DNA from: Phytophthora colocasiae
Lineage: Eukaryota > Oomycota > Peronosporomycetes > Peronosporales > Peronosporaceae
Assembly: GCA_018806915.1 (NCBI GenBank)
Contig: JAGKQI010000091.1
Location: 3,348,001 to 3,412,000 of the forward strand
DNA length: 64,000 bases
Direction: 5' to 3'
The notes under the pieces were generated by a model. It was not told the origin of the DNA. It saw nothing but the letters and a program-made list of their open reading frames with translations, and did no database searches. A program made the translations under genes and the position numbers. Shown here piece by piece: positions 50,218 through 60,289 of this stretch; position 1 is the first letter of the stretch; every line of letters begins with the position of its first letter.

Positions 50218-50994
50218 GCCATGGACAGCTTCACAACGGGACGTGGAAGTTCCCGGGCACTTCGATGAGCTGGGTGGTGCTCAACAACAAGCAGGCAGAA
50301 GTGCTGGTACGACGTGGCTACAGCGTTGCAGGCGTGTCGCCGACGCTGTTGGATATATGCTCATTAATTTTCCGCCGGAGTCTGCAGTGGGCTAGCCGCA
50401 GACGTAATCGGTGGCGTAGTTTTCAGATGTGTTCCGGGAGTCTCTATTGCTGGTATTCCGCGAAAACGAGATGCTGCATTGAATATACGGAAGGTGCGTC
50501 TGCTGACGATTTCATGACGGCGTCCCGACGGGTAGCGTAGAGCCACACACAATAAAATTCATCACTTTCCTCTGCCTTAGGCTCCTACGAAAAATACTTC
50601 CTAACAGAAAACTTCTTGCTAGGACTCCTGCTGCAAAAAAAACTCATCCTGGAGACGAACAACAACGACAATATGACCTCAAATATTTAATGCAGAATGT
50701 CTTAATCGTTTCATAGAATCGTAAAGTTCTAAATGTCATTGGGTAGACTCTATACCTACAAGAACGTATTTCTTGTGAATCCCAACACTAGGGTCTATAT
50801 CATTTTTTTGTGTTTCTCCTAGAATCTTATACATTTTTGATTGGATCCGATCGATCGATCAATCGGATTCAATCGAATAAGATCGAAACGAATTCAACCT
50901 CGATCGGATTAGTCAGACGAGACATATCGATTGATCCGATTCAATCCATTTCCCAAGCCTAATTACCATTTACTTTAAGTAATAAATTATTACC

Positions 50995-51219
50995 ATTTCT
51001 CATAAAGCAAGTTTTATTACTAATAAATCTTGCAGAAATGTTTGATCTGATTGGCTTACGCTGAGTGTGCGTTAAGAGATATGCATGCTCTATGAGATAG
51101 GTTATGCGGTACGTGAACTGCCGATTTTCTCTTCTATGTGGACCACGCGAACGATTCGTCTCCGCTTAAATACGCTCGGAAATTCTCCTCCATTCCAGAC
51201 GACTCGAGGAAGTGAGGAA
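50995..51219. other. Interval between block B and the CRN fragment
   Basis: No gene supported. AT-rich at the block B edge. Confidence 0.4.
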
Positions 51220-51378
51220 ATGGTAGTTTTTCTGTGCGATCGTTGGTGCGGCGGGCAGCGCGTTCGAGGTGGACATCGCTGAAGACGCTTCGGTGTCTGC
51301 GTTGAAGAAGGCGATTGCGGACGAGCAGAAGTATGACTTCGCAGCGAGCAAGCTGCAGCTCTCTCTGGCGAAGAAGGG
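51220..51378 (+). pseudogene. Crinkler N-terminal module (LFLAK-type) fragment
   Basis: From ATG at 51220 a one-base shift near 51240 interrupts, then the frame reads FEVDIAEDASVSALKKAI and ends in LQLSLAKKG, which is the LFLAK-type motif of CRN N-termini (SLAK in place of FLAK). About 50 residues. The CRN DWL domain and any effector domain are missing; the sequence becomes dynein coding sequence within a few bases after the AKKG. The shift means it is not translated as a unit. Confidence 0.75.
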
Positions 51379-51557
51379 CGCACATCGGAGACGCTCCTTT
51401 ACAACGCAACTTGGCGAATCACATGGCCGACGTGCACATTTCCGTGACTGAAATGAGTAAAACATACTTCGAGACGCAACGCAGATACAACTACGTGACG
51501 CCCAAGAGTTTCCTGGAGCTCATCAGCTTCTATGAAATCCTACTCAAGCAGCGAAAG

Positions 51558-52596
51558 GGCTCTCAGGGGATATAGCCCCACATGCATTTGGCCCCACATC
51601 CTATGTTTAGATTAGAAGCTATAAATGCAACAGTCATTTCATTACTTGTTTACTCTCAGTAGTAGTACTTGACAATACCAGTCACAAGTGCGTGTAGAAC
51701 CTCAGTCGGTGTAGCCTGTGGCGGGGTTCGCCACAGGTATTCGTCAAGATACGTAGGAAGCAAGGCTTGCTTCATGCCACGCATGGCCTGCATACACTTG
51801 GATTGAGTATCGTCGTTAGCACGTAGGTGACATAGACATAGCGTACCTTCACATGCTGCTTGACCCGGATCTCCCAGGCGCCTTCAATTCGGTTCGTGTG
51901 GGCGCCGGTCTCCGGGTCAACGTAGTTCTCGCTGTGGTTCACCCACATATGCTCGTAGCCCATTCCTTCAAGGTATCGGTTGTTCGCTAGCGTGTGATGT
52001 CCGTCCACCGACACATAGGAGGAAAATTGGTCGCTCATTATAGTCGTGCTGCAATCATTCAAGGACGTTAGACTTAATATTAGTAATAAAAATAAAAATA
52101 ATAAAACTCACCCTGCTTTGATATGTTTCTTGATTACAGACCTGCACCACTCCAGCGTGTCACACGCGTTGGAGGTGGCGTCCATGACGCCGTCGAAGGT
52201 GGTGTGCCGCAAGCCTCGAGCTGCGTCGACGTCTACAGGACGTGGGAGGCGGGGACAGTTGTCTGCAACGGCTCGTGCCTGGGCTGATGCGGTGGTGCTG
52301 GACGGCATTAGTAGTGGGGTGGGTGGTAGTGGGCGGGGACTTAAGTCTGGCGCTGAATTTTGCGTAATGAGTGCGCTCTTTACACTTAGATTTCCCGCCT
52401 TTTTGTGGGGCTTTATCTGATTCTTGAGTTCTTCTGTATAATATATATATATATTATGAAAATGGGTTGAAGTGGGAGGTGTAATGCGGGGCTTTATACA
52501 CGTATCAGTTGTGGGTTCAATTGAAATCTGCAGCACGAATGTTTGAAAACAGTTTATAGGTATATCTATAATGTGGGGCTATATCCAATGAGAGCC
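51558..52596 (-). mobile_element. Merlin (IS1016-like) DNA transposon, internally deleted
   Basis: 1039 bp between direct 8-bp duplications AGCGAAAG (51550-51557, 52597-52604). Ends GGCTCTCA...; inner stretch GGATATAGCCCCACAT on both sides (24 of 26 outer bp match in inverted order). It carries pieces of an ISXO2-like transposase on the minus strand. Merlin elements give 8-9 bp duplications. It interrupts the dynein coding sequence. Confidence 0.82.
51772..52536 (-). pseudogene. Merlin transposase fragments
   Basis: 52062-51772: SDQFSSYVSVDGHH (catalytic Asp) and HMWVNHSENYVDP, then HTNRIEGAWE (catalytic Glu region), the ISXO2/IS1016 signature. An upstream piece (52536-52108) has a low-complexity N-terminus and LEWCRSVIKKHIK. 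The parts are in different frames with missing sequence between them, so the transposase is inactive. Confidence 0.8.
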
Positions 52597-55500
52597 AGCG
52601 AAAGGAGGACATTCAGCGCCAGATCTCTTGCTTAGATGACGGTCTGTCTACTTTACGCAAGACGTCAGCTGATGTGGCCGAACTGCAAGTGGATCTCAAG
52701 CACACGATGGTCAAAGTGGCTGAGAAGCAGGCTTCTACTGACCAACTACTGGAGCAAATGGGACGGGAGAAAGCAGGAGCGGAGGTGCAGCAGGAAAATG
52801 CCAATAAGGAGAAGGCGAAGGCGGAAGCTGCTAGTGCTGCCGCAGCTGAGCTGGCAGCGGAAGCGGAGAAGGAATTGAGTCAAGCTAAACCAGCTATGGA
52901 TGCCGCAGCTGCTGCTGTGGATTGTCTGTCGAAAGCTGCAATTACGGAGCTCAAAAGTCTGCCAAAGCCACCTGCGGGAGTGGATAACATGACAAAGGCG
53001 TGCCTGATCTTGGTGGAGAAAGAATACAAGAACCACAAATGGGACCGCGCCAAGAAGATGATGAATAATGCTGGAGCATTTTTGGACGCGTTGAAGGAAT
53101 TCCGCGGAGAAGACATCCCCGAAGCAGATATCGCTCGTATCGAACCTTTGCTTGCTGATCCAGAGTTCACAGCGGAAAAGATGGCGTCCAAGAGTTCTGC
53201 TGCTGCGAATATCTGCTCGTGGGTCGTGAATATCTACACTTTTAACCGTATTTACGTGCGTGTGAAACCTCTCATGGACTCACTTGAGGCTTCTAAGAAG
53301 AAGAAAGAGGAGGCTGAAGAGCAGCTGTCAAGAGCCATGAGCCAAGTGGCTGAGGTTCAGAAGTGACTGGAAGCGTTGGAGAACACTCTACGTCAAGCCA
53401 CAGAGGAGAAGCTCAAGGTGGAGGAGATGAAAGAATCGTGTGAGAACCGACTGCTACTGGCTGGGAAACTTGTCAACGGTTTGGCCAGTGAGAATGAACG
53501 TTGGGGTATTGAGATCGAGCAACTAAAGAACTCTGGAGTTATGGTGGTAGGGAACTCTCTCTTGGCTGCAGCTTTTGTCTCGTACATCGGTGCTTTCAAC
53601 CAGGCTGTGGGCAGCAAACATGGTTCTCAGACCTCGTGGCTAAAGGAATCCCTATCACGGACGGCATCGATCCGTTGTCCATGCTGACAACCGAAGGAAA
53701 GAATGCAAAAATGATGAGCGAAGGCTTGCCAGCAGATCGAATCTCTATCGAGAACGGAGCCATCATCACGAGCTGTAAGCGCTGGCCGCTGGTGATCGAC
53801 CCGTAGTTGCAAGGGATCAAATGGCTTCGTGAGAAAGAGAAGGACCGAGGACTGGTAGTGCTCCAACTGAGTCAGAATCAGTGGCTACGTAAGACGGAGA
53901 CGGCGATCGTGAATGGACACGTACTTACCATTGAAAATATTGGAGAGGAGATCGACGCCACACTGGACCCCGTTTTAGGCCGTGCAGTATACAAGAAAGG
54001 ATCCAATTTCTTCTTGAAGTTGGCAGGCGAAGAAGTGCAGTACGACCCGAATTCATGTATCTACAAACCAAAATGTCCAACCCTCACTACAAACCGGAGA
54101 TTGCTGCTCAGTGTGCGTTGATTAACTTCATCGCGACCGAGAGTGGTTTGGAGGACCAGTTACTGCAGAAAGTGGTTAAAAAGGAGCAACCGGAGCTCGA
54201 AGTGTAAGCAGGAGCTGGTTCTGGCCTTCCAGAAGTTCAAGATCGATCTTGTGGAGCTGGAGGACCAGCTCCTCGAGCGGTTGGCCAACGCGCCCGACGA
54301 TATCCTTAGTGATGTACCGTTGATTGAGAGTCTAGAAGAGACAAAGAAGAAGGCGACAGACATTTCCATATCAGTCAAGAAGAACCAGGAGACAGAGATC
54401 GTCATCAACAACACGCGAGAGCTCTACCGTCCAGTGGCGGCGGAAGGAGCCATGCTCTACTTCTTACTTACGACATTGAGTGCCATCGACCACATGTACC
54501 ACTACAGTCTGGACTCGTTCATCACGTTCTTCTACAACTCCATCGACCGGGCACCGCAGAGCGATAAGCAGAGCGAGCGCGTGCTGAACCTACGTGAATC
54601 TCTGCGGATCACCATCTACACTTGGGTCTCTCGCGGGCTGTTCGAGGCGCACAAGCTCATCTTCCTGTCTCAGCTCACATTTAACCTCATGCGTCGAGGG
54701 ATTTTGGGTGAAGATGTTCGAGTGCAGGAAGCCTACATGCAGTTCCTGTTGCGAGGACCCAAAAAGGCAGCAGGAGGGGGAGGAGAAGAGGAAGCAAATC
54801 CCATCGAGTGGCTCTCCAGCTCAGTGGAGCGCCATCAACATGTTGGCACAACTCGAGGAGTTCCAGAAGATGCCACAGGACTTGAAAGAGGCGTCTTCGC
54901 GATTCCGAGAATGGTATAACCACGTGACCCCCGAGTCGGAGAAGCTGCCGCTCGATTGGGCTGGACTGGACCGGACCCCGTTTCTGAAGCTTCTGGTGGT
55001 GCGTTGTTTGCGTCCGGACCGCATGACGGTGGCTGTGAACCAGTTCGTGCGCCAGGTTCTGCCCAACGGCAGCAACTACTGCGACTGCGACTCGGCTCTG
55101 AATGCTTTACAGGTCATGGACAACTCGTATCTGGACTCCACGCCCACGACTCCGTTGTATTTCATTCTGTCTCCTGGTGCGGACGTGGTGGCCGGTGTGG
55201 ACAAACTCAGTGTCAAGTACGGCTTCGAACGAGGTGTGAGCTACCACAACGTATCCATGGGTCAAGGGCAAGACGTTTTCGCCATGGATCGTCTAGAGGT
55301 GGCACACCGGAACGGTCACTGGGTTATCTTGAACAACATCCACCTGATGCCTCGTTGGCTGCTAGCGCTGGAGAAGAAACTGGATGAATTTGCGCTCGAA
55401 GGTTCGCACAAGAACTTCCGCTTATTCCTGACGTCATATCCGTCCAACTCGATCCCCATCGGAGTGCTTAACCGCTGCATTAAGTTGACGAACGAGCCTC

Positions 55501-56800
55501 CATCAGGACTCAAGGCGAACTTAAAGCGGGCGTTTGTGAGCTTTCCCAAGGAATACATCGAAGAAGCGGAAGGGAAAGTCAAGTCGATTCTCTTTGGCTT
55601 GTGCCACTTCCACGCTGTCCTTATGGAGCGCAAGATGTACGGGCCGCTGGGCTTCAACATGATGTACCCCTTCTCGCTCGGCGACTTGCGTGACTCGGCT
55701 ATTTGTCTACAGAACTATCTGGAAAGCTCTGCTGGAGGCAAGATTCCGTGGGCAGACCTGCGCTACATCTTCGGTGAGATAATGTACGGCGGCCACATCG
55801 TGAACGACTTCGATCGGCTGCTGGCTAACACATACCTGGACTTCTACATGCGTGACGAACTACTGGACGAGATGGAGATGTTCCCGTTCGTTGGGGATGA
55901 GAAGGGTCCGTCGTTCATGTGTCTCGCTTCGTCCTCGTACGACAAGTACTTGGAGCACATCGAGACGGAATTAAAGACGGACTCACCGCTGGCTTTCGGC
56001 CTGCATCCAAACGCTGAGATCGACTTCCGTACGACTCAGTCGGAAAATCTCTTCCGGACTCTGATGGAGCTGCAGCCTCGAGACGCAGCAGCAGGAGACG
56101 CGGCCATGAGTCCGTTGGAACTGGCCAAACAAGGTTTGGAGATGGTGTTGTCTCGTGTGGGCGAGAAGAAGTTCGAGTGCGATGAGATTGCACGGAGCTT
56201 GGAGGAGATGGGGCCGTACCAAAATGTGTTTATCCAGGAGTGCGAGGCCATGAACGGACTATTGGCTGAAGTGGTGCGATCACTGAATGAGCTGTCCCTG
56301 GGGTTTGCAGGTGAACTCACCATGTCGGACGCCATGGAGGCTGTGCAGGAGAGTCTGTTCATGGATCGAGTGCCCAAGTCGTGGGAGAAGCTGGCCTTCC
56401 CGTCGATGCGTCCGCTTGGGTCTTGGCTCACGAACCTCGAAGCTCGACTGCAACAACTGGAGGAATGGACGCAGAAACCCGGCCGACATCCCTCGCGTAA
56501 CGTGGCTGTCAGGCATGATCAACCCGCAGTCGTTCTTGACGGCTATCATGCAGGTGACGGCCCAGAAGAACCAGTGGGAACTCGACAAACTCGTGATCCA
56601 GACGGACGTGCTTAAGCGACGAAACGGAGAAGTGGACGCTCCATCTCGAGATGGGGCCTACATCCACGGGTTGTTTCTCATGGGTGCGCGTTGGGACATC
56701 CAGAACAACACGGTGGATAGGTCGCATCCCAAGGAAATGTTTTCTCCCATGCCTGTCATCAATTGCAAGGCTGTGGCTGCCGACAGGGCATCTGAGCAAA

Positions 56801-57014
56801 AAAAAAGCAATTATTTTATAACAATTTGTTTGGCTGTTTCTCTGCGCATTTCTTCGACAAATTATCTAACATATTCCCGTTTTGCTAACCGTCATAAAGT
56901 TACATAACAGCTACATGTAATGTGTAATTACGTTCGCAATTTTTTTCTTTTAGCAGTTTTCTTTTACGCTGGACACGTGCTACAATAACATCGACAGCTT
57001 AACTGCCACGCGCC
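56801..57014. other. Intergenic, upstream of the nuclease-like gene
   Basis: AT-rich 5' region of the gene at 57015. No clear Inr. Confidence 0.4.
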
Positions 57015-58019
57015 ATGTCCCAGCCTGACGTCGAGCCCACGCTTTTCCCCAACGCGGAGACGCTTGTCAAAGTCTCTGAGTACACGGCAAGGATCAGACA
57101 AGTGCGCGCCAGTGCATCGCGTAGCCGTCTTGCCAACCAGGTCGAGGAAACATCTGAGGCTGACGCTTGTGAGCAAGGCGAAAACACAGAAGACGAATTA
57201 GACGCCGAAGACGATCAAGAAGAGCAGAACGAACAAGAAGAGAGTCCGAAGCTTGAGGATCAGCTTCTTCAGCGCGTTCACAGCTGTCGTGTTGCAAACA
57301 TCCGCAAGATGTCAGACGAGATCGCCACGAAGAAGACTAGAGCTAACGTCACGGGGAAGAAGCGCGCCCACCTGTCTGCTTTCGGTGATTTTATCTGGCG
57401 TGACGAACTCGAGCGTGTCTACCTTGACAAGAATGGCAACCTTCCATTGTTCTGTCCCGCTCCAACTGCGCTCTCAGATGAGGGAATTGACCGGCTGCGC
57501 ATGACCGTTCGCGACACGCTGCGTACAAGCGGGATCAGAACATTTGAGATATCGAACGAGGCGGAGAAGGTGGTCCTGGTTGACGAGGTTATGCAGGCTG
57601 TTGTTCGCGAGTGCGACGCTGCCGACAACGTAGAGCTGCGACGGGAGGTAACTTTCAAGTCTGAGGTTCTCAACTCATTCGGTCGCGTTGATCGCCTTGT
57701 AACCAAGAGAGGCCACAAGATCATGGTGATTGAGTGTAAAAAAGACAACTTTGACAAGGGTACCGCGCAGATGGTCATTGGAACGGAGGCCATGCTGATC
57801 GAAAACCTCGAGAGAGATCCAAGCTTCCAAGAGCCAGTCTACGGTATCGTGTCTAACTTCTTGGCTTGGCACTTTATGGAATTAACCGTTCGCGGGGCAA
57901 GGTTCCACAAGGTGCATATTAATGAAGAAGATGTCGATGGAGGGCTTCGTCGGGTTACTGGATCGCTGCTGTCAATACTTAGTGGTCTTCCGACTGAAGC
58001 GACACAACCGTACATATAG
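57015..58019 (+). CDS. PD-(D/E)XK nuclease-like protein, intact
   Basis: 334 codons. N-terminal 100 residues are acidic (EQGENTEDELDAEDDQEEQN) and helical, followed by a domain of about 210 residues: strand-helix then GRVDRLVTKR (Asp 226), MVIECKK (Glu 240, Lys 242), helix NFDKGTAQMVIGTEA and strand VYGIVSNFLAWHF. It belongs with the ORFs at 21559 and 34407 (same VI-E-(A/C)-K layout), i.e. the nuclease type of CRN C-terminal domains, but has no CRN N-terminus and no signal peptide. Intact frame in a region of decay. It converges on 58050 with a 30-bp gap. Confidence 0.68.
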   Translation: MSQPDVEPTLFPNAETLVKVSEYTARIRQVRASASRSRLANQVEETSEADACEQGENTEDELDAEDDQEEQNEQEESPKLEDQLLQRVHSCRVANIRKMSDEIATKKTRANVTGKKRAHLSAFGDFIWRDELERVYLDKNGNLPLFCPAPTALSDEGIDRLRMTVRDTLRTSGIRTFEISNEAEKVVLVDEVMQAVVRECDAADNVELRREVTFKSEVLNSFGRVDRLVTKRGHKIMVIECKKDNFDKGTAQMVIGTEAMLIENLERDPSFQEPVYGIVSNFLAWHFMELTVRGARFHKVHINEEDVDGGLRRVTGSLLSILSGLPTEATQPYI

Positions 58020-58049
58020 TAACCACTAGACTACGTAAATAAAACACCG

Positions 58050-59507
58050 CTAGTTGCTTGCCGCCTTCTCTCTCTCGTCGAACTCTCGCAGCGCGCGTTT
58101 TATCGCGTTGTAGAATGTTGGGATTGACCCAGGCGCGCGCTTGAGCATCCCAGCGAGAATATCGCGGCTGCTCTCCTTGTCGAGCAAATTCGTCCCGAAT
58201 GCAATGTCGAAGAACTCCAGCCAGAGGTCTGCAGGGACGTTTGGCCACCTTGGGATGTCCGCGTTGTCTCTGACGCGTTTGCGGTAGTTTTCGATCTCTG
58301 CCTCGCCGAGTTGTTTCTTAGGGTTCTTCAGCATCGCCAACCACTCGCGGAGCTTAGTCTTGCCGATCACCTGTTGGTTCTTCCACAAAAGATCGTCGGT
58401 CAAAGTCCACGAATACTCGGGCTTGTGCTGGTTTGACCGCTTTGACCGCTTCGACCGCTTCGTCGGTGGCGAACCTTGCGCTGTGCTGCGGCGCCGATTG
58501 TTGCCCTCTGCGACGGCGTCCCTGCGTTCGCTGCCGTGCTCACGAGTCTCGGTGTCCTCAGTGTCGGCGTCCCCGCGTTCGCTGCCGTCAGCGTGCTCGT
58601 GCTCACGAGTCTCGGTGTCCTCTGCGCCGGCGTCACTGCGTTCGCTGCCCTCGAACGATACGTCGTCACTGTCGCTCGAGTCGTCCGCGCTGACTTGACG
58701 AAGACGCCGTCGAACTGGCTTGTCGGCTAGCTTCAGCTTGTCTTCAGCTTCTTTGAGTTGTTCACGAAGACGATTGCGATGACTTTCTCGTACAGGCATT
58801 ATGTACTTGAAAGTAGCTCGGGGGCTGTTCGGATAGCAGCGGTTTGGATCGAGAACCCACGAGTGTTCGTCCCACTTGATGCCGAGGTTGATGGCTTTAT
58901 CCTCAGCGACTGAGTCTAGCTGACGCGTCATTGACTCCAAGGTTTCGATCTCTTCCTCCAACGCCTTCCCATCGCCTTGAATATGGACCTGCACCAGCTC
59001 GTCGTACTCGTCTTGCTTGGTAAACTCGGAGCCGAACACAAGCTTACCGCGGTCGTCTTCGTCGCTCTCTGAGCCGGTTCCGCACATGAGGCTTTGCTTG
59101 AATTCTTCGCCAAGCGCCTCGACCGCAATTTTCTTCCCCTCTAGCCACAGCTTGAATCCAGGCCGGCAACAATGGCGATTCAGGTTTGTCATCTTCTCGC
59201 AGTTCTCGTATGAGATGTTCGACTCACGGAGCCGCTGTACGTACTCCCACAGCTCGTCCATCTCCGCCTCCGTCATCTCGCTGCGCTGCTTGCCGAAGAG
59301 CCATTGCTTGGTGCGACGATTCTTCTCGATCTGCTGTTGGATCCACTTCTTCTTCTTCTGGAAGGCGACTCGTGCCGAGACGGGGTTCGTGCTCGCTCTG
59401 TGTTCGTCAGCCAACTGCGCGGTGAATTTCTCCTCGTACGTAGTGTCCGGTGGCGGCGTAGGCGAGACGACAAGCTGCAGCACTTGATCAAAGTTGCTCG
59501 GGAACAA
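58050..59507 (-). CDS. Unknown 485-residue protein, intact
   Basis: A basic helical N-terminus (FQKKKKWIQQQIEKN, about residues 48-62), an all-alpha central part (residues 80-260: WEYVQRLRESNISYENC), an acidic low-complexity segment with three copies of GSERxDAxxEDTETREH (residues about 287-340), a basic stretch (PPTKRSKRSKRSNQH) like a nuclear localisation signal, and a C-terminal helical domain (WLAMLKNPKKQLGEAEIENY, WLEFFDIAFGTNLLDKESSR). No enzyme motif recognised. Convergent partner of the nuclease-like gene. Could be a DNA-binding or regulatory protein of a mobile element. Confidence 0.55.
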   Translation of the reverse strand: MFPSNFDQVLQLVVSPTPPPDTTYEEKFTAQLADEHRASTNPVSARVAFQKKKKWIQQQIEKNRRTKQWLFGKQRSEMTEAEMDELWEYVQRLRESNISYENCEKMTNLNRHCCRPGFKLWLEGKKIAVEALGEEFKQSLMCGTGSESDEDDRGKLVFGSEFTKQDEYDELVQVHIQGDGKALEEEIETLESMTRQLDSVAEDKAINLGIKWDEHSWVLDPNRCYPNSPRATFKYIMPVRESHRNRLREQLKEAEDKLKLADKPVRRRLRQVSADDSSDSDDVSFEGSERSDAGAEDTETREHEHADGSERGDADTEDTETREHGSERRDAVAEGNNRRRSTAQGSPPTKRSKRSKRSNQHKPEYSWTLTDDLLWKNQQVIGKTKLREWLAMLKNPKKQLGEAEIENYRKRVRDNADIPRWPNVPADLWLEFFDIAFGTNLLDKESSRDILAGMLKRAPGSIPTFYNAIKRALREFDEREKAASN

Positions 59508-59654
59508 TCGTCGGAGAGTCGGCGCGGCGTCTCGTAGCGGCTGGGCCAGATCGAAGGCGTCTTGAAGTCCATGGTTGGAGCGTGAGCGGCGAAATCGAGA
59601 AATGAAGCTCGCATCGGTCTTGTAAAATGACCGTAATTACGTCTTGTAAATGCA

Positions 59655-59905
59655 TTTCCCAGAATTTTCTTGAAGATTGACTGTGAGAATGGTTCCGTGG
59701 AAGAGACACGTCAAACTGGCTCTCTCCCGAATCATCTTGAGAAACGTCTTGGAGACTGACAATGGAGATGATTCTGAGGAACAGACGTTCTGAGCAAGTT
59801 CTCTTCCAAACAATCTTGGGAAACGTCTTGGAGAGTGACCATGGAGATGATTCCGACGAACAGACGTCTCAGCAGGTTCTCTTCCAAACACTCTTGGGAA
59901 ATACA
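59655..59905. repeat. Degenerate 78-80-bp tandem repeat, three copies
   Basis: AAACGTCTTGGAGACTGAC at 59743 and AAACGTCTTGGAGAGTGAC at 59821, with a more diverged copy starting about 59663. No coding signal despite open frames. Confidence 0.7.
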
Positions 59906-60289
59906 TAAAATCGCGTTTTTTGCCAATCACCAAATAACACAGTCCAAGTCAAAATCGACCCAAAAACGACTGCACTTATTTTGTCGCTCGCATTTTGCGA
60001 ATTTGACTTGTCAAGCTATTTTTGGTCACTGGCAGTGAAAAAAATGCTGGCGGGGAAATCTGGGATTTTTTTTACAAAACTTTTTTTTTTACGGAAATTT
60101 TTTTGGAAATGGAAAACATTTACCTGAGTTTGAAACCTACCTTGTGAGGCAAGTCACAAAAATATCTGACTTGGGTGCTGTTTTTTCGACGAAAACAAGG
60201 GGTCGCAAATGTCAAGTGCAAAATTTCTATAGATAAGAGGATCGCTTGGGTGCAACATTTTGACCCTTCAGTAAGATGACTTAGGTATG
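59906..60289. other. AT-rich interval with homopolymers
   Basis: Several T and A runs; no gene seen. Confidence 0.4.

Larger units (their letters stand above)
48167..50994 (-). repeat. Block B, right copy of the inverted pair
   Basis: Complement of 42448-45240 with a few substitutions and a small insertion near 50870-50910. Joins block A at a 2-nt overlap (48167-48168). Confidence 0.93.
51385..56800 (+). pseudogene. Outer-arm axonemal dynein heavy chain (beta type) pseudogene, C-terminal half
   Basis: Pieces in order: end of AAA4/stalk entry (TPKSFLELI, 51385-51557), stalk coiled coil and microtubule-binding domain (52597-53366: LPKPPAGVDNM), AAA5 (AAAFVSYIGAFN; ITDGIDPLSM in a shifted frame), AAA6 and linker to the C-terminal domain (QVMDNSYLDSTPT; HWVILNNIHLMP), and Dynein_C (SFLTAIMQVTAQ; GLFLMGARWD). 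Disruptions: Merlin insertion (51558-52596), TGA at 53364-53366, frameshift near 53640, TAG near 53803, shifts near 54080-54150, 54850 and 56475. The GLFLMGARWD end is close to beta-type chains (DNAH9/11/17-like). These drive flagellar beating; a zoospore gene. The motor P-loops of AAA1-AAA4 are not in this copy. Confidence 0.88.

Noticed and set aside
54687..56588. Several minus-strand ORFs across the dynein region
   Set aside because: Overlap clear dynein coding sequence on the plus strand.
59637..59933. 98-codon ORF with repeated RxFGRE motifs
   Set aside because: Reflects the 78-80-bp tandem repeat; no start context or domain.
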